In this document: piece after piece, positions 24,191-32,908 of the stretch
How positions within the stretch are numbered: the stretch's first letter is position 1
How the letters are laid out: each line of letters starts with the position of its first letter
Assembly: GCA_017531385.1 (NCBI GenBank)
Contig: JAFXLD010000072.1
Location: forward strand, 1-52,079
Source: Clostridia bacterium
Lineage (GTDB): Bacteria; Bacillota; Clostridia; Oscillospirales; Acutalibacteraceae
Reading direction: 5' to 3'
DNA length: 52,079 nucleotides
Notes under the pieces: model-generated
What the model saw: the letters and a program-made list of their open reading frames with translations, nothing else
Told to the model about the DNA's origin: nothing
Database searches by the model: none
Translations under genes and position numbers: made by a program

Positions 24191-26620
24191 ATGGAAAGAT
24201 TTGCAAAAGCATTCCGTGATGAAATCAGTGGAAAAACGCCTGACAGTCAGATCTGTTTAAAAAATAATGTAAGAATAAGCGTACTCACTTCAAGGCTTGT
24301 CAGAATTGAAACTCAGCCCGACGGTATATTCTGTGATATGCCTACACAGACGGTGCTTAACAGAAATTTTGAAACACCGTCATTTGAGGTTAAGGAAAAT
24401 AATTCAGGCATTGAAATCAGAACGGAAGATGTATCTTTTGTTTTTTCATCGGACGGAAAACCTGTTCAGGTAATTATGAAAGATATGTCTGACAAGAATT
24501 TCAGAAAAGGCAATCTCAAAGGAACAAGACGTACTCTTGACATGACTGCAGGGAAGGTCAGTCTTGAAGACGGTATATTGTCACGTAACGGTGTTGCGAT
24601 AATGGACGACTCAAAGACGCTTGTGCTTGTTGATGACGGTTCGGTCTGTTCCCGAAATGACTATCTTCACAGAAAAGACGGCGGTACGGATAAATATATT
24701 TTTGCATACGGGCATGATTACAAAGGCGCACTCCGTGATTTCTATCGTCTTACGGGAAAAACACCTTTGATTCCCCGTTTTGCTTTCGGTAACTGGTGGA
24801 GCCGTTACAAGGCATACACACAGGAAGAATACTTGACATTGATGAATCGTTTTATTGATTCCGAAATACCCGTCACCGTTGCGACTATCGATATGGACTG
24901 GCACTGGGTTGATGTTAAAGAGCGTTTCGGAAAAAATGCAACACCCGACAGGGAAATCGACGGTGCAAAAAATAAAGTCATGGCAGCTTTTCAGGCATCA
25001 GGCTGGACCGGTTACAGCTGGAATACGGAGCTTTTTCCCGATTATAAAGGCTTTTTGAAAACTCTTAAGGACAGCAACTTTAAAATTACCGTAAATCTTC
25101 ATCCGTCAGACGGTGTAAGATTTTTTGAGGATATGTATGAGGACTTTGCCGAATTTATGGGCATTGATCCTGCAACAAAAGAGACGATTCAGTTTGATAT
25201 TTCCGATAAGAAATTTACTGAAGGTTATTTCAAATATCTTCATCACGGCTATGAAAAAGACGGTGTTGACTTCTGGTGGATCGATTGGCAGCAGGGTGAA
25301 AACTCCACAGTCAAAGGGCTTGATCCTCTCTGGTGGCTCAATCATTATCACAGCATAGACAGTGGCAGAAACGGCAAAAGACCTCTTATTCTTTCACGTT
25401 ATGCAGGCCCCGGCAGCCACAGATATCCTTTAGGTTTTTCGGGCGACACTCTTGTTGTATGGCCTGCCCTTGATTTTCAGCCGTATTTCACAGCAACGGC
25501 TTCAAATGCAGGCTATTCATGGTGGAGTCATGATATCGGCGGTCATCACATGGGTAAACGTGACGATGAACTCTATATCCGCTGGCTTCAGTTCGGCACT
25601 TTCAGTCCCATCAACCGTCTGCACTCCACAAGTAATGAATTCCTCGGTAAAGAGCCCTGGAAGTTCAGCAAGGACACAGAGAGAAATGCAATTGATTATC
25701 TGCGACTCCGTCACAGGCTTATACCTTATATATATACAATGAATATGCTCACTCACCGTGACGGCAGACCTCTTATGGAACCGATGTACTACGAGAATCC
25801 CGAAAACGATGAAGCATATAATGTTCCCAATGAGTATTGGTTCGGCACGGAATTGATTGTTTCACCCATAACAACAAAAATTGACAAAAAAACACTCACT
25901 TCTTCTTCTGATGTATGGCTTCCCGATGGCAGATATACGGATATTTTCACCGGTAGAATTTATAACGGCGGTAAAAAGATAAAGATGTTCCGTGATTTGT
26001 CATCAATTCCCGTTCTTGCAAAAGAAGGTGCAATTATTCCTTTTGCAGTCAATGACAGAACAAACGATTGCGCAAATCCCGAAGATATGGAAATTCTCAT
26101 ATACAGAGGAAACGGCAAGTTCAGACTTTACGAAGATGACGGCGAAACAATGAACTATAAAAACGGTGCTTTTGCAGAAACTGAATTTGAAGTTGCCGAG
26201 AAAAACGGCGATGTAACATTTACGGTTAATCCCGCAGCGGGTGACTTGTGTGTTATTCCCGAAAAACGCAGATATACATTTTCATTCAAGGATGTAACCG
26301 ATTGTGAAAACGTCTCTGTGACAGTTAACGGCAATAATATATCATTTGAACATACCGTAAATGACGGAACGATTCGGATTGTTGCTGAAATTTCTTGTGA
26401 AGACAAATTGCAGATAACAATGAGAAACATCACGGCAAAGAAAAATCCGTCAAAGAAAGAAATGCTCACAGATCTTCTTTCAAAGGTTCAGGGCAGCAAC
26501 AATGCTAAAATGGTTCTTTATACAGCTTGTTTTGAGGACTCTTTCAGTGGAAAAATCCTTGCAAATAAAGCTGTCCGTGATTCCGTAAAAGAAATTACAG
26601 TACTTGCAGAAAATTCATAA
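24191..26620 (+). CDS. GH31 family alpha-glycosidase, cytoplasmic
   Basis: 809 residues from the ATG at 24191. A TTG at 24182 abuts GGAG, whereas the ATG lies 9 bases from it and is preferred. An N-terminal beta-sandwich (about 1-180) leads to a TIM barrel with TIDMDWHWVDV near 234, the nucleophile region DFWWIDWQQGE near 360-370, and the acid/base region GFSGDTLVVWPAL near 417, then SHDIGGHHMG and INRLHSTSNEF. The C-terminal part is beta-rich. GH31 includes alpha-glucosidases and alpha-xylosidases; the WIDWQQG variant does not let me name the substrate. No signal peptide, so it acts on imported oligosaccharides. Confidence 0.88.
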   Translation: MERFAKAFRDEISGKTPDSQICLKNNVRISVLTSRLVRIETQPDGIFCDMPTQTVLNRNFETPSFEVKENNSGIEIRTEDVSFVFSSDGKPVQVIMKDMSDKNFRKGNLKGTRRTLDMTAGKVSLEDGILSRNGVAIMDDSKTLVLVDDGSVCSRNDYLHRKDGGTDKYIFAYGHDYKGALRDFYRLTGKTPLIPRFAFGNWWSRYKAYTQEEYLTLMNRFIDSEIPVTVATIDMDWHWVDVKERFGKNATPDREIDGAKNKVMAAFQASGWTGYSWNTELFPDYKGFLKTLKDSNFKITVNLHPSDGVRFFEDMYEDFAEFMGIDPATKETIQFDISDKKFTEGYFKYLHHGYEKDGVDFWWIDWQQGENSTVKGLDPLWWLNHYHSIDSGRNGKRPLILSRYAGPGSHRYPLGFSGDTLVVWPALDFQPYFTATASNAGYSWWSHDIGGHHMGKRDDELYIRWLQFGTFSPINRLHSTSNEFLGKEPWKFSKDTERNAIDYLRLRHRLIPYIYTMNMLTHRDGRPLMEPMYYENPENDEAYNVPNEYWFGTELIVSPITTKIDKKTLTSSSDVWLPDGRYTDIFTGRIYNGGKKIKMFRDLSSIPVLAKEGAIIPFAVNDRTNDCANPEDMEILIYRGNGKFRLYEDDGETMNYKNGAFAETEFEVAEKNGDVTFTVNPAAGDLCVIPEKRRYTFSFKDVTDCENVSVTVNGNNISFEHTVNDGTIRIVAEISCEDKLQITMRNITAKKNPSKKEMLTDLLSKVQGSNNAKMVLYTACFEDSFSGKILANKAVRDSVKEITVLAENS

Positions 26621-26621
26621 C

Positions 26622-26650
26622 AAAAAAGGGCGGAATCTCCGTCCTTTTTT
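26622..26650 (+). terminator. Terminator of the GH31 gene
   Basis: Arms AAAAAAGGGCGGA/TCCGTCCTTTTTT (one G-T pair) with a 3-base loop ending in six T, directly after the stop. Confidence 0.85.
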
Positions 26651-26702
26651 CACTTTAATGCCAAAATGTATAAAAGTTTACAATTTTAAAAGTTATTTAT
26701 TG

Positions 26703-26731
26703 TTGACTTTTTGCAAAAGTTGTTCTATAAT
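26703..26731 (+). promoter_or_regulatory. Sigma-A promoter for the 2001-residue protein
   Basis: TTGACT (26703-26708), a 17-base spacer and TATAAT (26726-26731), about 50 bases before the start. Confidence 0.75.
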
Positions 26732-26782
26732 GCAACTGTATATCTTTAATAGGTATAATAAAAAGAGAAAGGATACATAATT

Positions 26783-29700
26783 ATGAAAACGAAAATGAGA
26801 CTTAAATCAAGTCTTGCATTACTTTTAACTTTAGTAATGCTGTTTTCCGTCATGTCTCCCATGACAGCTTTTGCGGCAGGCATAACTGTTGACCTTAATA
26901 ATGTCGGTTCCAACACAAAGCTTACCTCAAAAACAGATTATAATGTAGTCCCCGGCGTAACAGAATCTCACCTTGTTACACATGACAAGGATGGTTCAAA
27001 TCAGGTTCAGAGCTATGTTCTCGAAATTGATCTGAGCAATCCCAACGTAGGTATTCTTGCCAGCTATCAGAACTACATGAACAATCTTGCTCCTACTCCC
27101 ACATGGGGTATGCAGACTGTTCGTGACCAGGCTGTTGCTGCAGAAAACTACTATAAAAATGTACAGCATCAGGAACATTTTGAAATTGTCGGCGGTATCA
27201 ACTGTGACTTCTTCAATATGCAGTCGGGTGCACCTCTCGGTTCTCTTGTTATGAACGGTGTTAAATACAACGAGACAACCTCAGGCGGTAACAGCTCCTA
27301 CTTTGCAATTCTTGACGACGGCACAGCAGTTATCGGCAGCGGTGAAATCCCTGAGAATGCAAAGGAAGTTGTCGGCGGCAGCAATATGCTTGTTCAGGAT
27401 GGAATGATCAATCCTAACCTCAAGGCAAATAAAGATAAGTTCCCCAGAACATCTATCGGTATCAAGGCAGACGGTACTGTTGTTTTCGTTACAGCAGACG
27501 GTCGTCAGGCTCCCGCATCATGCGGTCAGACATTTGAAGAGAATGCACAGCAGATGCTTTCACTCGGTTGTGTAACAGCTCTCCAGGTTGACGGCGGCGG
27601 TTCAGCAACTCTCGTTTCACAGCACGAAGGTGAAACAAATCTTGCAGTAAGAAACAGCCCTTCAGACGGTACAGAAAGAACTGTTTCAACAGCATTGCTT
27701 ATTTACTCCAATGCTACTCCTGACGGAGAATTTGACCATGCAAATGTTACACCTAACAATACAATTTACACACCCGGCTCCACTGTAGATTTTGATGCAT
27801 CAGGTGTTGACGGCGCAGGTGCAGCGGTTGCTCTTCCTGAAGACGGTGCGTTCGCTCTTGCAGATGAAGCAGCAGGTACAATTGATCCTGCAACAGGCGT
27901 ATTTACAGCAGCAGAAGGCTTCACCGGCGATGTTACAGTCAACTATATGGTCGGCGAAGCAGTAAAAGGCTCAACATCAGTTTCTATTGTTGTTCCTGAT
28001 ACTCTTTTTGTTGCAAGTACAGAACAGGCAGTCGGCCCCGGTGTTGAAACTGACTTCGGTATCGTTGCAAAGTATCAGGACAGAGATGTCATTATGAAAG
28101 CAGACGATATTGAATGGACAATCGTTGATAGTTCAACAGGTGCAGAAGGTGCAGACCTTAATGGTGTTGCAGGTACTTTTGACGGTCTCTTCTTCACAGG
28201 TGCAGAAGAAAACGCTTACAATGCAAAGGTTACTGCAAAACTTCTTTGTAATGAAGAACTTGCACCCCTTGAACTTACAGTTTTCATCGGTTCAAAGCAG
28301 ATTTCCCTTTTCGACTTTGAATATGTAACAGGTGAAGAAAACAAGGATGCTCCTAACTATGTTCCCTCTTTCTCAGTTCCCGTTAACGGTGCAAACTGGC
28401 TTACAGCAAACGGATATAACGGTTACAGAGGCAGAGCATGGGAACTTCTTGAAGAAGGACATAAACTCTTTATGTGGCCCAATGCAGCAGTCAACAACGA
28501 TGGTGTTTTCACAGATATCGTTTCTGCTGAAGACGGTGAGCCTACCCGTTTCGGCGACAAGTCACTGAGAATCACATTCGACTATTCATCATATAACTAT
28601 GCTTCAAATGCAAACTTCTATCTCCGTACAACAACAGCTCCTATGGCATTTGAAGGTTCACCCACAGCAATGGGTGTATGGGTATATGCACCCGAAGGCA
28701 CAACCAACTATCATCTCTATCTCAACTGTGCAAGCGGTATGACAGTAGAAGCCATTGAAAAGGGTGAAGCTCATACTCAGCAGTCATATCAGTGTATTAC
28801 AACATCTGAAGTTTTAGGCACAGAAACAGGCGGTATCAACTGGACAGGCTGGAAGTACCTCGAATTTGACCTCACAGGTACAAAGGGTTATACAGGTACA
28901 TCAAATGTAGGCGGTTCTTATGAGCCTTACGGTCTCAACCCCGGTGCAGGTATCTTCTGGATTTCATATCAGCCCGCAAGCATGGGTACTCCCACAGCTG
29001 ATACAATCTACATTGATGATATTACTCTTATCTACGGTGCTAATACATCAGATACACATAACCCCGAAATCAACTATATCGGCGACCTTGCAGAAGAGAT
29101 AGTTGACGGCGAAACAGTTTACACATCAAATGCAAATACTTTCAAGGCATCATATGCTGATGTTCAGGATAAGTATATGACAGGCATCAATGATGAAGCT
29201 ACAAAGATGTACATTGACGGTGTTGATGTTACAGATAAGTGCTACATCGATGCAGGTAATGACGAAATCTATTTCTATGATGCAGTTCTTCCTGACGGTG
29301 AACATGTTATCGAAATCGAAGTAGCTGACGTATTCGGCAACAAGACAACTCAGATGAGATACTTCACAATCGACAGCGGTGCTGAAGATACAGAAGTTTC
29401 ATTTGTTGCGGCAAACACTCCCGTTCTCGGTGAAGATTTCATTCTTGATATCGTTACCAACAATGCGGCAGATATTGCAGCAGCTGATATCGAAATCAAG
29501 GTTCTTTCAGCTTTCACAAGCTACTGGAGAAATGTTACTGTTGAAGCAGCTCCCGGCTTTAAGCTTGACGGTGAAGCTGTTTATAACTCAATCAGAGATA
29601 CTCTCACATTCAGAGTAGTAAAAGACGAAGTTGCAACAGTTGCAGAAGGCAATGATAAGATTGCTTCCGTTATCACAAAGGTTCCCGCAGATACTCCCGA

Positions 29701-32700
29701 AAATCTTGAAGTAACTCACAGAGTTTCAAAGGGTGCTATCACTTATTTAAGCGGTGAATCAGAAGCTGTTACAGCTTTCTCAGGTAAAATCGTTTCTACC
29801 TGTGAAGCTCCTCTTGTGTTCAATGCTGACATAATGATTGTAGGTTCTGCAGGTGGCAACATCTATGTAACAGACAAGGAAGGCAAGTCTGTTGAAGGTG
29901 CAGAAGTTTCCTATGCAATCAAGGAAGGCAATGACTACGGTGCTTACACGGTTCTCGGCTCAACAGATGCAGAAGGCAAAATCTTCACAGATATCTTTGT
30001 TGATGCAGTAAAGGAATATGCTCTTACAGCAACAAAGCAGGTTGAAGTTACTCCTGCAGACCCTGAAAACGGTGTTGACGCTGTTTATAATACTTTCCGT
30101 TCATTCACATTCAAAGCCCAGAGTTACGAAGCAAAGGGTGACGCAACAGGTATTCCCACTTATGTAAAACTTAATGCAGCAAAGAATCCTGAAACAGAAC
30201 AGAGTATTTCCTGGATGTCAAATCCTCTTGCAACAGAAGATAAGGCAGTTGTATACTATACAGAAAAATCAGACTATGATACACCCGAAAAGATATCATG
30301 GACTGTTTCATACGGTACTTCATATCTTTCAGAAATGTCATCATCCGGCTCATATCTTACAAACTATGTTGTAAGACTCAACAGTGTTACTCTCACAGAG
30401 CTCAAGCCTGATACAGAATATGTTTTCTATGTCGGTGACGGCAAAACAAGAAGTGATATCAGAAGCTTCTCAACAACCAGAGCAGGAGAAAACACAAACT
30501 TCTTCATTATCGGTGACGTTCAATCCGAAGATACAACTGATGTTGAAAACATCAAGAACGCTCTTGCATCAACAAATGTTGATTACTCCTTTGGTCTTCA
30601 GACCGGTGACCTTGTTGACAACGGCGGCGCATTCAAGTATTGGGATGCAGTAGGTTCAACATTCAGCAGTGATATTCTCGGAAACACAGATATTGTTCAT
30701 GTTCTCGGTAACCATGAATACTACGGTGATCTTACAGGTATTAACTCAGCTCACTACTTCGATATTCCCGGCGACAGAACAGACAAGGCTCCCGATGCAT
30801 ACTCCGTAGAGTACGGTAATGTTTACGTTGCAGTATTCAATTATGTTGGTATGACAGGATACAAGCAGGCTGCAAAATGGCTTATTGAAGATGCAAAAGC
30901 TTCAACAGCTACATGGAAGATTCTTGTTATGCATCAGCCTCCCTTCTATACAAATCCCGGCGGTGCAACAAAGGGCCTTCGTGAATTCATTACAGAAGTA
31001 GCAGATACAGCAGATCTTGACTTTGTTCTTTCAGGTCATGACCACTCCTACGCAAGAACTCAGCCTCTTACAGCAGGTAAACCTGATGCAGAAAACGGTA
31101 CAGTTTATATCATCTGCGGTTCAACAGGTGAAAAGAGCTACGACATCGTTAACGAACCTGCACATTATTTCGCGAACCTCAATGAGGATTACGAAGCAGT
31201 TTACATGACTGTTAAGACAACAGACACAACATTTGAGATTTCAACATACAATTGTGACCGTGCAACAGGTGAATCAACACTTATTGATTCTTACACAGCC
31301 ACAAAGGAAGTAACATGTACAGAAAACGGTCATTCCTATGTAAACGACGGTGAATATCTCGTTTGCTCCGTATGCGGATACGCAATCCCCACAGCAGGCT
31401 ACACAGGACTTGTAACAGATAAAGCAACAGGCCTTATCATGCAGCTTACAGATGGTGTTGCAACTGCAAATCAGTGGGCAGACATCAACGGTGATATCTA
31501 CTACTTCAATGAAAACGGCATCCCCGTTACAAGATTTGAAGACATCGGTGATTATGAATACGAATTCGATAAAGCAGGTAAGCTTGTTGAGTTTGCAATT
31601 GTTGAAAACGGTGCTCTTGTTGCAAACAAGTGGATTGAAAAGGATGGTGGTGTTTACCATCTCGGTCCTGACGGTCTTCTTGATACAGGCGATACAAAGA
31701 TCGGCGATTACACATATCCGTTAGATGAAAACGGTAAGCTTACAAAGTATGCGTTCGTTCTTGAAGACGGTACACTTGCAACCAACAGATGGATCGGTCA
31801 GCAGTACTATCTCGGTGCTGACGGTCTTCCCTCAACAGGTAAAGTTACAATAGGCAAGTACACATATACCTTTGATGATGACGGTAATTTTGTAAAGGGT
31901 GCTCTTGCAAAAGAAGGCTTCTATACTTATTACTACATCGCAGGTGAAAAACAGCGTGGTTGGCATATGATCGACGGTTACTGGTACTATTTTGATAGAC
32001 AGACCGGTTACGGTATGGCAACACTCGAAAATGACGGTAAGATCTCAATTGATAAAGTCAAGGACGGAAAATACCCGATCGAAAGTACAGATTCACTTCT
32101 TCTCTTTGCATTCGATAATCAGGGTAGACTCGTAGAAGGTGCACTTACTGAAACTGCAAACGGTCTTGTTTACTACTGGGGCAATAATGAAAGACTTACA
32201 GGATGGCAGTACGTTTCAGGTGATATTTACTATTTCGGTAACGATTTCTATGCAGTAACAGGCGAACAGACAATTGATGAGCAAGCTTATACATTCTCTG
32301 CTGACGGTAAGCTTCAGCTCAAAGATGAAAACTTCGCGCTTAAGGGATTGTTCTACTACTTCGATGAAGACGGTAAGATTATGAAGAATCATATCGAAGA
32401 TCATCCTTATGTCAAGGTAATTGACGAAGCTGTTGAACCTCAGATCGGCGTAACAGGTCTTACAGAGGGTGAACACTGTGAAACTTGCGACAAGATCACG
32501 GTTGCTCAGGAAGAAATTCCTGCTCTTAAAGATCCCAACAAGCCCGAACCTCCCACAGACGATCCCGAACCGCCTGTAAATCCTTCTTACAGACTCGGTA
32601 ATCTTGACGGAGACGATGAAATTACAGCAGCTGATGCAAGACTTGCACTCAGAATCGCAGCAAAACTTGACCCTGTAACAGATTCAAGAATGTTTGTTAT

Positions 32701-32788
32701 TGCCGATGTAAATGTTGATGGTGTCATCACTTCAGCAGACGCAAGAAAGATTCTCAGAGTTGCAGCAAAGCTTGACAAAAGCTTCTGA
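26783..32788 (+). CDS. Secreted phosphodiester glycosidase / metallophosphatase with wall-binding-like repeats and dockerin
   Basis: 2001 residues, many domains. Signal peptide about 1-32. Residues about 60-308: NAGPA/DUF2233-type phosphodiester glycosidase (GGINCDFFNMQSGAPLGS, then ALQVDGGGSATLV near 263-275). About 325-410: Ig-like. About 505-750: jelly-roll, possible carbohydrate-binding module. About 755-1100: further beta domains. About 1110-1233: purple-acid-phosphatase N-terminal domain. About 1240-1435: metallophosphoesterase with GDVQ, TGDLVDNGG, GNHEYY, MHQPP and GHDHSY metal motifs all intact. About 1510-1875: repeated YYF/DENGKL units like cell-wall-binding repeats. Residues 1937-2001: type I dockerin, two calcium loops (NLDGDDEITAADAR and DVNVDGVITSADAR). 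It should remove a sugar from a phosphodiester and then the phosphate; the substrate is unknown. No cohesin partner in the window. Confidence 0.85.
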   Translation: MKTKMRLKSSLALLLTLVMLFSVMSPMTAFAAGITVDLNNVGSNTKLTSKTDYNVVPGVTESHLVTHDKDGSNQVQSYVLEIDLSNPNVGILASYQNYMNNLAPTPTWGMQTVRDQAVAAENYYKNVQHQEHFEIVGGINCDFFNMQSGAPLGSLVMNGVKYNETTSGGNSSYFAILDDGTAVIGSGEIPENAKEVVGGSNMLVQDGMINPNLKANKDKFPRTSIGIKADGTVVFVTADGRQAPASCGQTFEENAQQMLSLGCVTALQVDGGGSATLVSQHEGETNLAVRNSPSDGTERTVSTALLIYSNATPDGEFDHANVTPNNTIYTPGSTVDFDASGVDGAGAAVALPEDGAFALADEAAGTIDPATGVFTAAEGFTGDVTVNYMVGEAVKGSTSVSIVVPDTLFVASTEQAVGPGVETDFGIVAKYQDRDVIMKADDIEWTIVDSSTGAEGADLNGVAGTFDGLFFTGAEENAYNAKVTAKLLCNEELAPLELTVFIGSKQISLFDFEYVTGEENKDAPNYVPSFSVPVNGANWLTANGYNGYRGRAWELLEEGHKLFMWPNAAVNNDGVFTDIVSAEDGEPTRFGDKSLRITFDYSSYNYASNANFYLRTTTAPMAFEGSPTAMGVWVYAPEGTTNYHLYLNCASGMTVEAIEKGEAHTQQSYQCITTSEVLGTETGGINWTGWKYLEFDLTGTKGYTGTSNVGGSYEPYGLNPGAGIFWISYQPASMGTPTADTIYIDDITLIYGANTSDTHNPEINYIGDLAEEIVDGETVYTSNANTFKASYADVQDKYMTGINDEATKMYIDGVDVTDKCYIDAGNDEIYFYDAVLPDGEHVIEIEVADVFGNKTTQMRYFTIDSGAEDTEVSFVAANTPVLGEDFILDIVTNNAADIAAADIEIKVLSAFTSYWRNVTVEAAPGFKLDGEAVYNSIRDTLTFRVVKDEVATVAEGNDKIASVITKVPADTPENLEVTHRVSKGAITYLSGESEAVTAFSGKIVSTCEAPLVFNADIMIVGSAGGNIYVTDKEGKSVEGAEVSYAIKEGNDYGAYTVLGSTDAEGKIFTDIFVDAVKEYALTATKQVEVTPADPENGVDAVYNTFRSFTFKAQSYEAKGDATGIPTYVKLNAAKNPETEQSISWMSNPLATEDKAVVYYTEKSDYDTPEKISWTVSYGTSYLSEMSSSGSYLTNYVVRLNSVTLTELKPDTEYVFYVGDGKTRSDIRSFSTTRAGENTNFFIIGDVQSEDTTDVENIKNALASTNVDYSFGLQTGDLVDNGGAFKYWDAVGSTFSSDILGNTDIVHVLGNHEYYGDLTGINSAHYFDIPGDRTDKAPDAYSVEYGNVYVAVFNYVGMTGYKQAAKWLIEDAKASTATWKILVMHQPPFYTNPGGATKGLREFITEVADTADLDFVLSGHDHSYARTQPLTAGKPDAENGTVYIICGSTGEKSYDIVNEPAHYFANLNEDYEAVYMTVKTTDTTFEISTYNCDRATGESTLIDSYTATKEVTCTENGHSYVNDGEYLVCSVCGYAIPTAGYTGLVTDKATGLIMQLTDGVATANQWADINGDIYYFNENGIPVTRFEDIGDYEYEFDKAGKLVEFAIVENGALVANKWIEKDGGVYHLGPDGLLDTGDTKIGDYTYPLDENGKLTKYAFVLEDGTLATNRWIGQQYYLGADGLPSTGKVTIGKYTYTFDDDGNFVKGALAKEGFYTYYYIAGEKQRGWHMIDGYWYYFDRQTGYGMATLENDGKISIDKVKDGKYPIESTDSLLLFAFDNQGRLVEGALTETANGLVYYWGNNERLTGWQYVSGDIYYFGNDFYAVTGEQTIDEQAYTFSADGKLQLKDENFALKGLFYYFDEDGKIMKNHIEDHPYVKVIDEAVEPQIGVTGLTEGEHCETCDKITVAQEEIPALKDPNKPEPPTDDPEPPVNPSYRLGNLDGDDEITAADARLALRIAAKLDPVTDSRMFVIADVNVDGVITSADARKILRVAAKLDKSF

Positions 32789-32819
32789 TAAAATCTGACG
32801 CTTCGGAAAATTTAAACAA

Positions 32820-32848
32820 TTGACTTTCACCCCCTTCTCCTATATAAT
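32820..32848 (+). promoter_or_regulatory. Sigma-A promoter with its -10 in a hairpin loop
   Basis: TTGACT (32820-32825), a 17-base spacer and perfect TATAAT (32843-32848). The -10 hexamer is the loop of the hairpin at 32831-32861, and the spacer is its left arm. It would drive the first CotH gene. Confidence 0.7.
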
Positions 32849-32861
32849 GTAGGAGAGGGGG
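32831..32861 (+). terminator. Terminator of the 2001-residue gene, overlapping the next promoter
   Basis: Arms CCCCTTCTCCTA (32831-32842) and TAGGAGAGGGGG (32850-32861), one G-T pair, followed by ATGTTTTTC. Confidence 0.75.
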
Positions 32862-32908
32862 ATGTTTTTCTGCTTCTGATATTTTTCCCCGGAAAAAGGA
32901 GGATTAGT

